From: Symsagittifera roscoffensis
Taxonomy: Eukaryota; Xenacoelomorpha; Acoela; Convolutidae
DNA length: 64,000 nt
Direction of reading: 5' to 3'
NCBI RefSeq assembly: GCF_963678635.1
Contig: NC_087068.1
Coordinates: 24,525,116 to 24,589,115, forward strand
Shown: in pieces, positions 20,467 through 31,829 of the stretch
Layout: each line of letters begins with the position of its first letter
Numbering within the stretch: position 1 is the stretch's first letter
Program-made: the position numbers and the translations under genes
The notes under the pieces: generated by a model
The model's input: the letters and a program-made list of their open reading frames with translations, nothing else
The model's database searches: none
Told to the model about the DNA's origin: nothing

Positions 20467-20626
20467 CGGACGAATCAAAAGAGTGAGATCCGGAGGAACG
20501 GGAGACAGTCAGTTGGGAGATGGAGAATGAAGTAACGGAAAAGACGGAAGGAGAAGGAAATGGGAAAGACACGGAAGACAGCACGACCACAACGGCGAAA
20601 CAGAGGAAGGAGAAGAAGCAGCAGAA

Positions 20627-21673
20627 GTGCAACAAAGCGAGAACCAAGATAAGAATATAGAAGAGGACTGGCACGTGAGCGACACTTCAACCCAATTAGG
20701 TATGATTGACTTCGAGGCTCAGTCACAAGCAGCAAAACAAAATGAATGGAACACATACGGTGGGTGGACTTCAATTGAATCATTAATTCATGATTCGGAA
20801 TTGGTCAACGAAACGCCAGTAACAACGACAAACAATGAAAGATCGAAAAGACGAAGCAAACTAATGACCAGTTTCGGTAATCCGATACCGTCATTGCTGC
20901 CAAACTTGATACAGCATACGGATACGGATAGTCGGAGTACCAGAATGGAAGGAAAATCAGGACATCTTCTCAATGTCACGAAGAGAGGAGTTGGAAGTGT
21001 GGAACGTGTTTAAATTAGCCGTGTTTGTGAGCAAACATGTGGCTGGAGACTGGGAAAGCGAATACTAAGAACAAGATGGGTGGATACATGGAAAGTAGTG
21101 ACCGACGGTTCGAAGGAACCAAAATCCAGACTAGCGGTGCGAGGAGACCAAGAAGAAAAGAATTTGCTAAAAGAAAAGTTTGCGCCAACAGCCTCAAAAG
21201 CGGCATCTAATTTTGTACTATGCATCATCAAGTCACACATTTGGGAACCAGTTACGATTGACATAAAGAAGCTCTTTCTACACTCGCAAAGAATGAAGCG
21301 GGATGTGTCTGTGCAACCACAAGTCGAGGCTCAAATACCAAAGACCCATTGCTGGAAACTGTTAGTAGCGGTGTATGGGTTAAGTGATGCGGCACTTGAA
21401 TGGTATCAAACGCTTATGAATTGATTATACACGCAACAAATCTACGAATGCTTGACTCACTATTGCCTATTTTACTCAAAACCAGACAACGGACAGTGTA
21501 TTTGTCTACTAAATATGCATGTAGACCAAATTCTTTTTGGAGGAACGACAGAGTTTGAGAACAGAGTACAACGAGCTCTAGAAGGATTGAACCTTGGCAC
21601 AATCAAAAGACAGAATTTCGATTTCCTCGGACTTAGTGTAGAGACGTATAACGACCGACCACATAGAGGTTAA
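20627..21673 (+). pseudogene. Copia-type reverse transcriptase remnant
   Basis: Includes an AKQNEWNTY block like the start of copia RT, then SRLAVRGDQE, FAPTASKAA, a THD-like IDIKKLFLHS (first catalytic Asp kept), and VYGLSDAALEWY, a typical copia-clade motif. After a stop near 21422 the palm continues with MHVDQILFGG at about 21515-21544, where the catalytic Asp pair of the YVDD box has become Asp-Gln. Several frameshifts. Non-functional by the loss of the second Asp alone. Confidence 0.75.
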
Positions 21674-21936
21674 ACCCGTATTGCTTGATGTAATGTCGAT
21701 CCAAGAGTTTGGCATTATGACGGCAGCAGACAACGAAAGGGCGATCGGAGATGGAATGGTTGCAATGGTCAGATTACTAATCGGGAAATTACAGTTAATA
21801 ACCACGGTGATTTGACCCAATTTATCCAAAAGACTGACCGACTCACTGAGTTTATTAAACACGAGACTAACCTGGGGAGTGATTAGAGCACTTAACAACA
21901 TAGTTCGATTATAAAAAAAGGAGGACGTTACAAGCA

Positions 21937-22450
21937 ATGAAATTTAGAAAATTATCAAGATTACTGCAGATGAAATTTTACGGAGATGCGAGACAGAAAC
22001 ATCGATCAACTATGGGACAAGTGGCGATTATAAGAGAAAAGAACACGGAAAAAGTGGCAACCATTCACTGGCAGTCGAAGACAATTGGGAGAATTCACAA
22101 TAACATCTTTGAAGCAGAAGCATATGCAGCAAGACTCACGAAAGAAGAATGTGTATACTGGAAGACGATAGTGGTGGAGGTGGGCCTTCGGTATTGATTT
22201 GACAATTTACTGTGCTGACAGACAGCAAGTCAGTGAAGGTAGCAGTGGATGTCCCAAAATTCTACAAGGGCGTAAAACTGCCGAGAAGAGATATCGCCAT
22301 GGTAAGATCGTTGATACAGTTCGAAGGAAAAAAGTTTCACTTCGTATCCACCCAGATGATGAGCGCCGACTGCTTAAACAAGGCAATGAGTGGAAACACC
22401 TGCTCGGAGTGCTCGAAGATTGGCAGCTGATTACTCTGTCAAGGCGGTGA
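21937..22450 (+). pseudogene. Copia-type RNase H remnant
   Basis: WQSKTIGRI, FEAEAYAA and, in another frame, TDSKSVKVAV, LPRRDIAMVR and SADCLNKA are the usual order of copia RNase H motifs. The frameshift lies near 22200. It marks the 3' end of the pol remnant. Confidence 0.65.
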
Positions 22451-22619
22451 GCTTATATGCACCAGTAGAATATATGGACAAAGAAATGGACGAAAAGTCC
22501 GATTATGGCGATGTATCACCGGGCGAACAAGAGCAGTGGTCATTAGATCAATCGGACACGGAAGACATATGAAAGGAGAGAGAGGAAGAGATGAGCTATT
22601 AGAGGGAAGGAGAAATAGC

Positions 22620-23142
22620 ATGGCAATCTGAATATAAAAAGTCAATTAAAATTCATTAGTACTATGGTTAAAAAACTAAGTTGCGCTAAGTTATTGGTGA
22701 TTTAATACTGATTGACAAATTTAGTTTATGTTATAACAAAGGTTGATGACGTTGTATACATTGGAGACATTTGTACACGGGGGGAAGTAAGATTGATAGT
22801 TTGATCTTCTATACACAAGGTCATTGTGTTAAGACGTCTGTGACGTCACATAACATATCTAAAAGAGATCAAAAGTGAGGAGAACATTGTGACAATTTAA
22901 CCAACTCAGATCCAGTTCTTTTATCTCAGGAGTAAGTTTCAACAGTGTTTTTTTGAATTAGAAATTTTGTACTCTTGCCGTAATATTTCTTAACTTTTGA
23001 CTGACAGTGTTTTAATACGAGTAGTCTTAAAATTGCAGTGCAAAAGCAATGATAGCTCGAGTTTGCGACTTACCAGGAAAATTTCAAATATTTATCAACG
23101 AATTGTCTTTGTTATTATAAGTATAGGGATATTTAATTTCAG
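22620..23142 (+). other. Non-coding sequence upstream of the first GT11 exon
   Basis: Mixed AT-rich sequence that ends in ATTTAATTTCAG at 23131-23142, a good 3' splice site. No earlier coding exon was found here. Confidence 0.4.
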
Positions 23143-23505
23143 CTGATCTCCAACTTTTTTTTCGGAAATGTATGTTCACCTATCCCGAAAATGACAATTC
23201 TAATGTTTTCACGAGTTTTTATAGTCCACAGCTTATGAATCTCCATACGAAGGTCGACAAATTTTGCAGAATTGCGAGGATTTTAAAAGTTACGCCCGAC
23301 GAACATGGTTACTGTGCATCAGTATGTCCCACACGTTTGGGAAACCAGTTGGGACTTTTAGCATTCGGCTTAGCTGTCAACCTACAGTTCGGAATCAAAC
23401 TGATGTTGACGCCTAAACAGCAAACAATCATCTCTCAGGCGTTCAATGTCAGTAAATTGTGCCAACATAATGATGGATCTGCATTTTGTTTGTTGTTGCC
23501 AAAAG
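23143..23505 (+). CDS. Alpha-1,2-fucosyltransferase-type (GT11) gene, exon A
   Basis: Starts after TTTCAG at 23142 (an internal ATG is at 23172) and ends at donor G/GTAAG (GT at 23506). The core CPTRLGNQLGLLAFGLAV corresponds to the conserved N-terminal nucleotide-binding motif of glycosyltransferase family 11 (G-R-L-G-N-Q), here with Thr in place of the first Gly. The family transfers fucose from GDP-fucose to galactose in the Golgi. Frame ends in phase 1, which matches exon B. The N-terminal membrane anchor expected for a type II Golgi enzyme is not visible and would lie in an upstream exon. A paralogue or pseudogene fragment is possible because no full gene can be built from the window. 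Confidence 0.7.
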
Positions 23506-23589
23506 GTAAGATCCTCACATTAAATATCTCCCGGTTCTTTCCATCGTCCCGTCGTTCACGCTCTCTAGTTCTCGCATGCGCAAAATTCT

Positions 23590-23760
23590 CAGCCAATCAA
23601 TGGTGACGGGTAACGTAACCCAATACCCGAAAAGCCGCAAAATAAGTTCGTTCCCGGATAGCAAAACATTAATTTGTTCCCGGAGAGTTGATTTTTTTTG
23701 CTCCCGGATACCGGAAAACTTCTGTTTCTCATTCTCGACTTCACTGAGAATGTCAAAATA
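23590..23760. repeat. Short degenerate repeat with TCCCGGATA units
   Basis: Several GTTCCCGGATA / GTTCCCGGAGA / GCTCCCGGATA-like units directly downstream of the exon A donor and just before the assembly gap. Confidence 0.4.
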
Positions 23761-23800
23761 ACAATTATGAAGTACATCTAACAGGAAAACACACATTTAA

Positions 23801-24000
23801 NNNNNNNNNNNNNNNNNNNNNNNNNNNNNNNNNNNNNNNNNNNNNNNNNNNNNNNNNNNNNNNNNNNNNNNNNNNNNNNNNNNNNNNNNNNNNNNNNNNN
23901 NNNNNNNNNNNNNNNNNNNNNNNNNNNNNNNNNNNNNNNNNNNNNNNNNNNNNNNNNNNNNNNNNNNNNNNNNNNNNNNNNNNNNNNNNNNNNNNNNNNN
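23801..24000. other. Assembly gap (exactly 200 N)
   Basis: A round-number run of N, so its true length is unknown. Confidence 0.99.
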
Positions 24001-24997
24001 CAACTGAATCCCCCTAAAAATTGGAGTCCCCTTTCAGGTTGAATTACAATAACAAAAACAATTACGTCTCCCAAACTCGTCCAGTATTCAAAAAAACTTA
24101 AATCCTAGGAAACTTCCGGATTTTTAGTTTATAAAAATAGTTTTTATTTGAAATAGGTTCTGTAGAGGTCGCTAGGAATTGGTATAGAATAAAAAATACA
24201 ACGGTCGGGAGGGCAGTAAAGAGGTAAATGATTTTAACAAACAAAAAATTTTTTTAAATTTTTATGTGATGCTTAATTCAATCCTCCCAGTAAAGTAGAA
24301 TTCAAAATCAACGGTTTTTCAAAGTCTTCTTTGTTCGTGAAGACCATTTACCATACTAAGCGCCACTCCCGAACCTTCAAGTAAGAAAAAAATTGAGAAG
24401 CTGAAAGCCAGTACAGGGATCCCAGTAAAAGGACGAGGGTGACCCAGTGAAAAGAGACTGACCTAGTTCTAGTAAAAGGAGGCTGTGACCTGACCTGACC
24501 TGACTCGACCAAAAACAATTTGGGATAATCAGATGGTCAAAAATATCATAATAAAAATAATTTGTACTAGTTAGTATTTCGGCCTAAAGTCAATTTTGAA
24601 GGCCGTCTGTTCCCTGGACTTAGTTAATACCAATGAAGACGTTTGTTATCATGCTTCCTCATTTTTATGCATTTTTGAGGTCGCGATAACTCTTAAAAAA
24701 TCGAATTAAAAAATTGATACCAACTTTTCGTCTCTTAAAGTCGACCAAATTGATTTTCTGAGCTCTCCCAAAGCACTACAAAGACTCTGTTTTGGCCAAA
24801 ATGTCTGCGCCACAGGAAAAATTTTGAAAGGAAAAAGTCGAAAAGGGCGTTTTAGGCATTTTTTGGAAAATATTGACCAAAAAATTGCGTTTTTTTTGGC
24901 GCGCTACCCCCTCAAAGTTAGTATACATTGGCGCCAAAGGCGCTTTTAGAAAAATTTAACGGCCGTCATCAAAAAGGGTTATCTCAAAGTAGTTCAG
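24001..24997. repeat. Direct repeat copy 1 (about 1 kb, starts at the gap)
   Basis: Nearly identical to 26683-27680, with only a handful of differences (for example one base near 24505, one near 24536, an A-run length near 24696, one near 24959). It includes a TGACC tandem near 24482 and the GGCGCCAAAGGCGC block shared with other copies at about 30010-30070 and 46900-46960. Starts exactly at the edge of the N gap. Confidence 0.9.
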
Positions 24998-25012
24998 AGG
25001 GGGGAAGTCGGA

Positions 25013-25580
25013 CTAATGGATAGCGAAAGTCGGACTACCAGAAATCGTTGTTACAGGCATTGGCACGGAATTTATCAATAACCAAATCATCGCCGTATTC
25101 CAGTTATTGGATAACCATTACAAACGCAGATTTTAGAACGCCCCATAGACAAATGGACAAGTCGAAGATATCAACCGCTCATTACAAGAAAACTTACGAT
25201 GTTTAAAAAAAAATGACATTAAGTACGCTTAAGGGTCAACAGCCGTAAAATTATTCTCACTAGCCTATAATTCCCAGAAAACCACAACCTTTGCCTTATC
25301 ACGTTACGAAATGTTTGGTAACCAAAAATCACTTCAATCAAAAATGTTCACAGTAAACTCATCAACAAACCCATTTTAAGCCATCAAAAGGTTCAATATG
25401 TCATAATCTACCACTTAATATCCACAATGACAATCATTTTCATCATCAAATTATAAACTTAGCCTCCGGTACTCATACGGAAAAGATTTTAAACAGAGAA
25501 TAAAAAAGATATTGAAATATATCAAAAAGTAATAAAGAAACTAATAAAGAATAATAAAGAAACTAATAAGGAAACACGAA
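25013..25580 (+). pseudogene. Integrase fragment of the second element copy
   Basis: Aligns by eye with the core and C-terminal half of the first element's integrase over about 180 codons, with stops and indels and with Gly replacing the catalytic Asp in the TDNGTEF motif. Clearly non-functional. Confidence 0.7.
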
Positions 25581-25589
25581 GTCATTTTG

Positions 25590-26111
25590 AAAACAAAACT
25601 AACTAACACACATACTTACATACTTGCTATCGTTTCATCCAGAGACACTTCTTACAAATCTCACCTTCACGTAACCCGTAAGAAACGTAATTGCTTATTA
25701 ACTCAAAGTATACATCACCTTTTTTCTTGAACTTCACTTAATACATCAAAAGTTTTCACCTGCACGGCATCCTCCGTAACTACATCCTCCACAACTACAT
25801 CGTCAGGCAGATGTACATTTTTTGTCCACTCATTAATTCGTTCCCCATTCTCCCGCCTCAATATCATCTCGCAAGAATACAATCAACTTGTTTAAATCCT
25901 TTGTTAGAGAACATCCACAGCACAAAATCATGAAAATTTACCACACTTTTGTGATCTACTCTGAAGTTCTCACCACAATTTTAGTGTCACACCAGAACAA
26001 TTCAAGATCATCAAGGCTTTTTAATCAGCAAGTTAGCAAAGCTTATGATGCTATCACCTACTATAAAAAAACTAACTCCCTCAATGAATTTTTATCTGAC
26101 CCCGATTCAGT
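25590..26111 (+). pseudogene. Fragment of the 346-aa accessory ORF in the second copy
   Basis: Several blocks match residues about 165-235 of the first copy's protein (YRFIQ, NSKYTSPFFLNFT, HGILRNY, MYIFCP). The C-terminal part is open from 25888 to 26115 (75 codons) but diverged. It shows that this ORF is a shared gene of the element family. Confidence 0.65.
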
Positions 26112-26682
26112 GTAAGTGTGAATTTGTTATTTACTAATTTTTTCTAAATATTTACTCACCATTTCGTATGATTGTAGATTACCATCTTTCTTTTAGGATT
26201 CAGCAATAATTTCTGAAATCAAGAAAAAAAAATGAAACAATTTTGTAAAACGTTACACTCAAAAATGCTAACCGATCGCATTAAATTCTCAATTGTGAAA
26301 AAAGTTTTTAAGTAAACCGTAAGTTTCATGAAGTATGATTGTCATATCTTCTATTAATTTAAACAATGAGCTAGTTTAAATTTTCTTCAATTATAGCATC
26401 ACGGGCGGGTTTTGACTATGCATTATTAGTAATGAGAGCCTGCACTCAGTAAAAAAAATATTATTTTTTAAAAAGTCGTACTTTTATCGAAATTCTAATT
26501 AATTATAATTAAAGTTTAAGCTTAAGTTTAAGCTATAAAGAAAAAATAAAAAAATTTGTTCGATTCATTTTCTTTTTTGTTCATTAGTTCCCTTATTCAC
26601 GAGGTGGCTGAGATATCAGCAGAAAAATCAAATACAGAATAAAGAACATGAGAAAATTATTTTAAAAAACTAGCAAACACAT

Positions 26683-27751
26683 CAACTGAATCCCCCTAAA
26701 AATTGGAGTCCCCTTTCAGGTTGAATTACAATAACAAAAACAATTACGTCTCCCAAACTCGTCCAGTATTCAAAAAAACTTAAATCCTAGGAAACTTCCG
26801 GATTTTTAGTTTATAAAAATAGTTTTTATTTGAAATAGGTTCTGTAGAGGTCGCTAGGAATTGGTATAGAATAAAAAATACAACGGTCGGGAGGGCAGTA
26901 AAGAGGTAAATGATTTTAACAAACAAAAAAATTTTTTTAAATTTTTATGTGATGCTTAATTCAATCCTCCCAGTAAAGTAGAATTCAAAATCAACGGTTT
27001 TTCAAAGTCTTCTTTGTTCGTGAAGACCATTTACCATACTAAGCGCCACTCCCGAACCTTCAAGTAAGAAAAAAATTGAGAAGCTGAAAGCCAGTACAGG
27101 GATCCCAGTAAAAGGACGAGGGTGACCCAGTGAAAAGAGACTGACCTAGTTCTAGTAAAAGGAGGCTGTGACCTGACCTGACCTGACTCGACCAATAACA
27201 ATTTGGGATAATCAGAAGGTCAAAAATATCATAATAAAAATAATTTGTACTAGTTAGTATTTCGGCCTAAAGTCAATTTTGAAGGCCGTCTGTTCCCTGG
27301 ACTTAGTTAATACCAATGAAGACGTTTGTTATCATGCTTCCTCATTTTTATGCATTTTTGAGGTCGCGATAACTCTTAAAAAAATCGAATTAAAAAATTG
27401 ATACCAACTTTTCGTCTCTTAAAGTCGACCAAATTGATTTTCTGAGCTCTCCCAAAGCACTACAAAGACTCTGTTTTGGCCAAAATGTCTGCGCCACAGG
27501 AAAAATTTTGAAAGGAAAAAGTCGAAAAGGGCGTTTTAGGCATTTTTTGGAAAATATTGACCAAAAAATTGCGTTTTTTTTGGCGCGCTACCCCCTCAAA
27601 GTTAGTATACATTGGCGCCAAAGGCGCTTTTAGAAAAATTTGACGGCCGTCATCAAAAAGGGTTATCTCAAAGTAGTTCAGAGGGGGGCCCTTTGGGTCG
27701 GCAGGGGGTCAAATCTCTGAGGAAAAAGGCATCCCCCTTAATCCGCCCCTG
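26683..27751. repeat. Direct repeat copy 2, with a TIR-like right end
   Basis: The partner of 24001-24997, but it continues about 70 bases further to a right end reading, on the other strand, CAGGGGCGGATTAAGGGGG, a form typical of the termini of several DNA transposon families. The left end is not resolved. Probably a non-autonomous DNA transposon family; related, more diverged copies lie near 29950 and 46700. Confidence 0.6.
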
Positions 27752-28425
27752 TTATAATGGATTATAATCGAGTTAAAATGGCTGATAATTCAACTAAAAA
27801 TTTGTGAAAAAAACAATAAATAATCGATTATAATGAATTTTATAGTTACGAAAAATAGTAACATTTTTAATCAATTACAATTGATTTTTTTTTGAAATTT
27901 ACGGAGACTGACAAATAAAAATCCATTATAATCTATTTTTTTTATTTTACTGAGTGCGGGAGCTTAAGAATTTTAACGGAAGAAATGAACTAGGATATAT
28001 TTGTCAATATTCTTAAATAGATATATTGGCAAATGAGGGGTTGCTCTGAGCAGAATTCTGTAAAAACAAAGGATCCAAGATAAGGCAAGTTCTTAAAAAC
28101 TAGTTTTATAACTGTCGAATGTTACAAGTGATTTGTATAAGCCACCCTTAAATTGTATAAAGTCAATTTTCTTAGCTATTTGGACAAACTTGAACGGTTC
28201 CGTTCCAAAAATTTTGATTGATATACAGAGCTGATTTAAATTAACCGGACAAAGCGAGCTAAACTTGAAATTTAAAACGCGTTTTTCTCAAATTGGGTTG
28301 AGGTAAAGTGAAACTTATGATGACAAAACTTGCTTCAAATTTTAGCAGAATTAAAATGGCGTACTTTTTTTGCGAAGTTCGGGCCCAAAATTTTACCCCA
28401 AAAATTGGTCATTTTGGCTTTTCTT
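27752..28425. other. AT-rich DNA with a partial copy of the palindrome arm
   Basis: ATTATAATCGATTATAAT-like palindromic AT repeats occur around 27760-27940. From about 28225 to 28425 there is a diverged direct copy of the first part of the following palindrome arm (TGATTTAAATTAACCG onward). Confidence 0.5.
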
Positions 28426-29309
28426 AGTTGGACTTCTGTCACGGAGCTTGCTTAATCTTCCTTCAACTCGTCTGAAAAATTCTTGCATAGGTGGCCATAC
28501 AGTGCTGATTTAAATTAACCGAACAAAACGCGTTAAACTTGAAATTTAACACGCGTTTTTCTCAAATTGGGTTGAGTTTATGTGAAAACTTATGAAGACA
28601 AACTGTCCTAAAATTTTAGCAGAATTAATATGGCGTAATTTCATTTGCGAAATTTGGGCCCAAAATTTAACCCCTAAAATGGGTCATTTTGGCTTTTCTT
28701 AATTAATCAAAAATTACGCCAAAAATACCCAGTCGATCACAGAAATTATTATATTAAAGTGAGCCCCTTACGTAGCCCAACAAATTTTAAGAAGGGTATA
28801 TTCTCCAAAACATTGTATAAATTTATTAGTTAATTTTTTTTGTTTGATAGACAAAAAAGGTAATTTTTACTATATAAAATACCAACTTTTTATTTAAAAA
28901 CAATTTTTAAACAGTTTGCAATTTTTTTGGAGAATATACTCTTCTTATAGTTTGTTGGGCTACGTGAGGAGCTCACTTTAATATAATTATTTCTGTGATC
29001 GACTGAGTATTTTTGGCGTAATTTTTAATTAATTAAGAAAAGCCAAAATGACCCATTTTAGGGGTTAAATTTTGGGCCCAAATTTCGCAAAACAAATTAC
29101 ACCATATTAATTCTGCTAAAATTTTAGAACAGTTTGTCTTCATAAGTTTTCACATAAACTCAACCCAATTTGAGAAAAATGTGTGTTAAATTTCAAGTTC
29201 AACGCGTTTTGTTCGGTTAATTTAAATCAGCACTGTATGGCCACCTATGCAAGAATTTTTCAGACGAGTTAAAGGAAGATTAAGCAAATTCCGTGACAGA
29301 ATTCCAACT
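28426..29309. repeat. Large palindrome (foldback element), about 385-bp arms, 115-bp loop
   Basis: The left arm 28426-28810 and right arm 28926-29309 are inverted copies at roughly 95 percent identity by eye, starting AGTTGGACTTCTGTCACGG and ending ATTCTCCAAAA. No ORF inside. Likely a non-autonomous foldback or MITE-like element. Confidence 0.85.
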
Positions 29310-30900
29310 CAGAGAACGATTATCTTAGAAAGAAATCAAACTATAAGAGTTGACAGATATGATTAGCTAAAGTCTTCAATTATTCGTGACTCAAATAGGT
29401 AAGAGTTTTAAGTTTATGATCTTCTGTTTTCCGGATTTTAGATTTGAAATATCAAAAAAGCCGGTGGCACAATTCTTGTCGAAAACTCTTTCGCTTTTGC
29501 GAGGACTGTTATCAGTAATTCGTCGACCTTAGAATTTTTCTTCTGTTGAACTTTAGCTTCCCGAGTCCAGGTGATCGACTTATCTTTCGACTTTAAAAGT
29601 CGAGAAAGTGCAGTTTTTTGGCTGAAAAACCGCAGTCGAGAAGCAATGTTGAGCCGACCACAAAGTCCAAACATAGCTAAATTCGGTCGAAAAATCAACA
29701 CATATGTCGAGCAGAGACAAAAGATAGTCAAAACGCTTCGAATCGGGTTTTAAAAACACCTAGAAATGCTTCTTATGTCTCAAAACAGATCTACTGCGAA
29801 AAGTTTGTGTTGGTACTGTCTTTTTTGATTTATAAAAAGACCAGGGTCGAGGTGCTCGACTTCTGTTTCGACTTTGAAAGTCGAGCAACTATATAAGTAT
29901 AAGTTGCATAAGTCACCCTTTTATTGTATAAAGTCAATTTTCTTAGCTATTTGGACAAACTTTTTGGAAAATTTTGACCAAAAATTTGCATTTTTGTGGC
30001 GCGCGCTCCCTCCTCAAAATAAGTATACATTGGGGCCAAAGGCGCCTTCAGAAAAATTTAAAAGTCCAGGGAAGCTAAAAGTGTTGCGACTCGAATAAGA
30101 GGTCGAGAAGCAAAATTAAGTCGAGCACAAAATCCAATCATACCTGAATTTAGTAAGAAAGTTGAAACATAAGTCGAGCAAAAGCAAATTTTTTGAAAAT
30201 TTTAATTTGTTATTTGAGGTTGTAATCAAAAACAATTTAAGAAATGAACAGAAAAATTTACCCGGAAAATAATTTATCGGAAAAGTGCAAACAGCAACAA
30301 TCAATTGCTGAGATTTGCTTCCCGCAAAACTACAAGTTTTAGAGGCAACCTTTTATTTTTGGAAATCTAAGGATTCTTGCGGCAAGAAAAAGTAAATTCT
30401 ACCAGCATTTCCTTGAAAAAAACTTGTGAGATTTATAGTTTCAATCAAAAATGTAGTGAAAATAAAAACAACAATGAGAGATGCTACATGAGCAAAATTT
30501 GTTTTCGATTGAGGATTTTCAGGTTTTCCCTATAGTTCAGTTCAAGTATCATATACATTATAATTTTTTGTCTATTTACTCCTATTAATTGTCGAGAAAG
30601 TCCAGAAAGCCAAAATATAGGTCGAGCACACTAAAAATATACCTGTTTATGGTCGAGAAAGTCGAAACAAATCAATGCGAGGTCCAACAAAACTCCTTAA
30701 AAAACTTATCAAATTTTGGTCTAGAAAGTAGAAACATATCAAACAAAGATGGGTCGAACAAAGTCGAAATTTTTTATTTGGTCGCGAAAAACAAAACATA
30801 ACAAAATTTGGCGGAGAAAGTCAAAACGTAACGAAATTTGATCGATATGGTCGAAACATACCGATTTTTAGTCAAGACAGTCGAAATAAAAATAGAGTAC
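29310..30900. repeat. Minisatellite-type repeat of the GTCGAGAAAGTCGAAA family (orientation 1)
   Basis: Motifs with GTCGA separated by about 15 bases recur at 29560-29720, 29840-29890, 30085-30180 and 30590-30890. The block around 29575-29640, with CGACTTTAAAAGTCGAG and GTGCAGTTTT, is shared in reverse with 41480-41540 and 44765-44830, so these are related repeat elements in two orientations. A fragment of the GGCGCC repeat lies at 29950-30070. Confidence 0.7.
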
Positions 30901-31829
30901 TTCGATCCGGGAACCCCTCTTCCAAGCTACATCTAGTCAAATCTGACGTACAGATGGTTACCAAATCTAGCCAGAAGACTTGAAGTAACTTTAACACATT
31001 TATCTTGCTAATTTCGCTTCGAGTACAAAAACTGAACTTACATAGGCGAAATGGTCATCAATTACTAAGGCTTTTGCGAGGGTTCCATGATAGCATATTC
31101 AAATCCACACGGTGCTGATCTGTCTTATAATATTATATCCTTTATTCCCAATAGCGTTGCGTCTTAAACGAGCAAAAGTCATAGCACACCAAGTCGATTT
31201 AGCTAAGTGGATAATGATGTGTTTTAAAATCGAAACATTGAAAGATTTACTTCCCGAGAAGTCAGATTCAAAAAATGAAAAAGAATTGACTCTCATTTAT
31301 ATTAAGATAGGGGGTAGACCCCCAGCATCAGGAGACGGCCGTAGTAGGTGGGGGGGGGGGTTTGAGAGAGCAGAAAAAGCTATTTTGATAAGGGCTTTTA
31401 TGAGCTCCCAAGATATCAGCGCGCTTCGGTCACGGAAACCTCAAAAATATGTGTTTTTGGAAAATCAATTGATTTTTTGAAAAATTCAGAAAATTTGATA
31501 CAGTGAACATAAGTAGGAATGACTTAATTGCGCGAGAGAATACAACTAATTTCAAACAAATTTTTTGTAAAAGTTGTTGCAAATTTTCTTCAGTTTCTCA
31601 TCCAATTGCCTGCAATTCTTGCGCCTGGGGTTGCTGCTACCCCCCACTGCTTTCAATACTTAGTATTGGAATTCCAGCATCCAATTTGATTTGCTTCAAA
31701 AAACGTGTATGGACGAAGTGAACAATGTGAGTGGTTTCCTTCAAAAAGAGTAGCAACGCCAAAATGCCAGCCTTCAACGACATTAGTTGTCCTGATTAAC
31801 TGCTTCTTCTGTCCTGAGCAGCTGCTTCT
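30900..31829. other. Non-coding DNA with a G run
   Basis: A 122-codon open frame (31112-31480) runs through it but has no recognisable domain and includes a G run at 31351-31360, so I do not call it a gene. Nothing else supportable. Confidence 0.3.

Larger units (their letters stand above)
18200..22580 (+). mobile_element. Degenerate Ty1/copia-type retrotransposon
   Basis: Fragments appear in Ty1/copia order: integrase zinc finger and core, then reverse transcriptase, then RNase H. Many frameshifts and stops break it into 8 to 10 pieces, so it is a dead copy. No LTRs were identified with confidence. Purine-rich, charged sequence at 19890-20680 fills the place of the variable region between integrase and RT. 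Confidence 0.75.
24998..26682 (+). mobile_element. Second, internally deleted copy of the retrovirus-like element
   Basis: Sequence homologous to the integrase of the first element begins near 25013 (GLPEI, GTEF, then the Glu region VEDINRSLQE) with several stops and the second catalytic Asp changed to Gly. It continues through the linker region and then jumps, near 25600, directly to sequence homologous to the second half of the 346-aa ORF (YRFIQ, INSKYTSPFFLNFT, HGILRNY), ending around 26110 at an equivalent GTAAGT donor. The pol C-terminus, membrane ORFs, envelope and Ser/Thr-rich genes are missing. The end of homology and the sequence 26120-26680 is AT-rich with no gene. Confidence 0.75.

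Noticed and set aside
23778-24074. Minus-strand ORFs over the N gap
   Set aside because: Artefacts of translating N as open sequence.
24001-27680. The 1-kb direct repeats as LTRs of one element
   Set aside because: Ends are not TG...CA, the right end of copy 2 looks like a DNA transposon terminus, the repeat family occurs elsewhere without the insert, and the gypsy fragment inside belongs to another family.
31112-31480. 122-aa ORF
   Set aside because: Runs through a poly-G tract, no domain, minus strand equally open.
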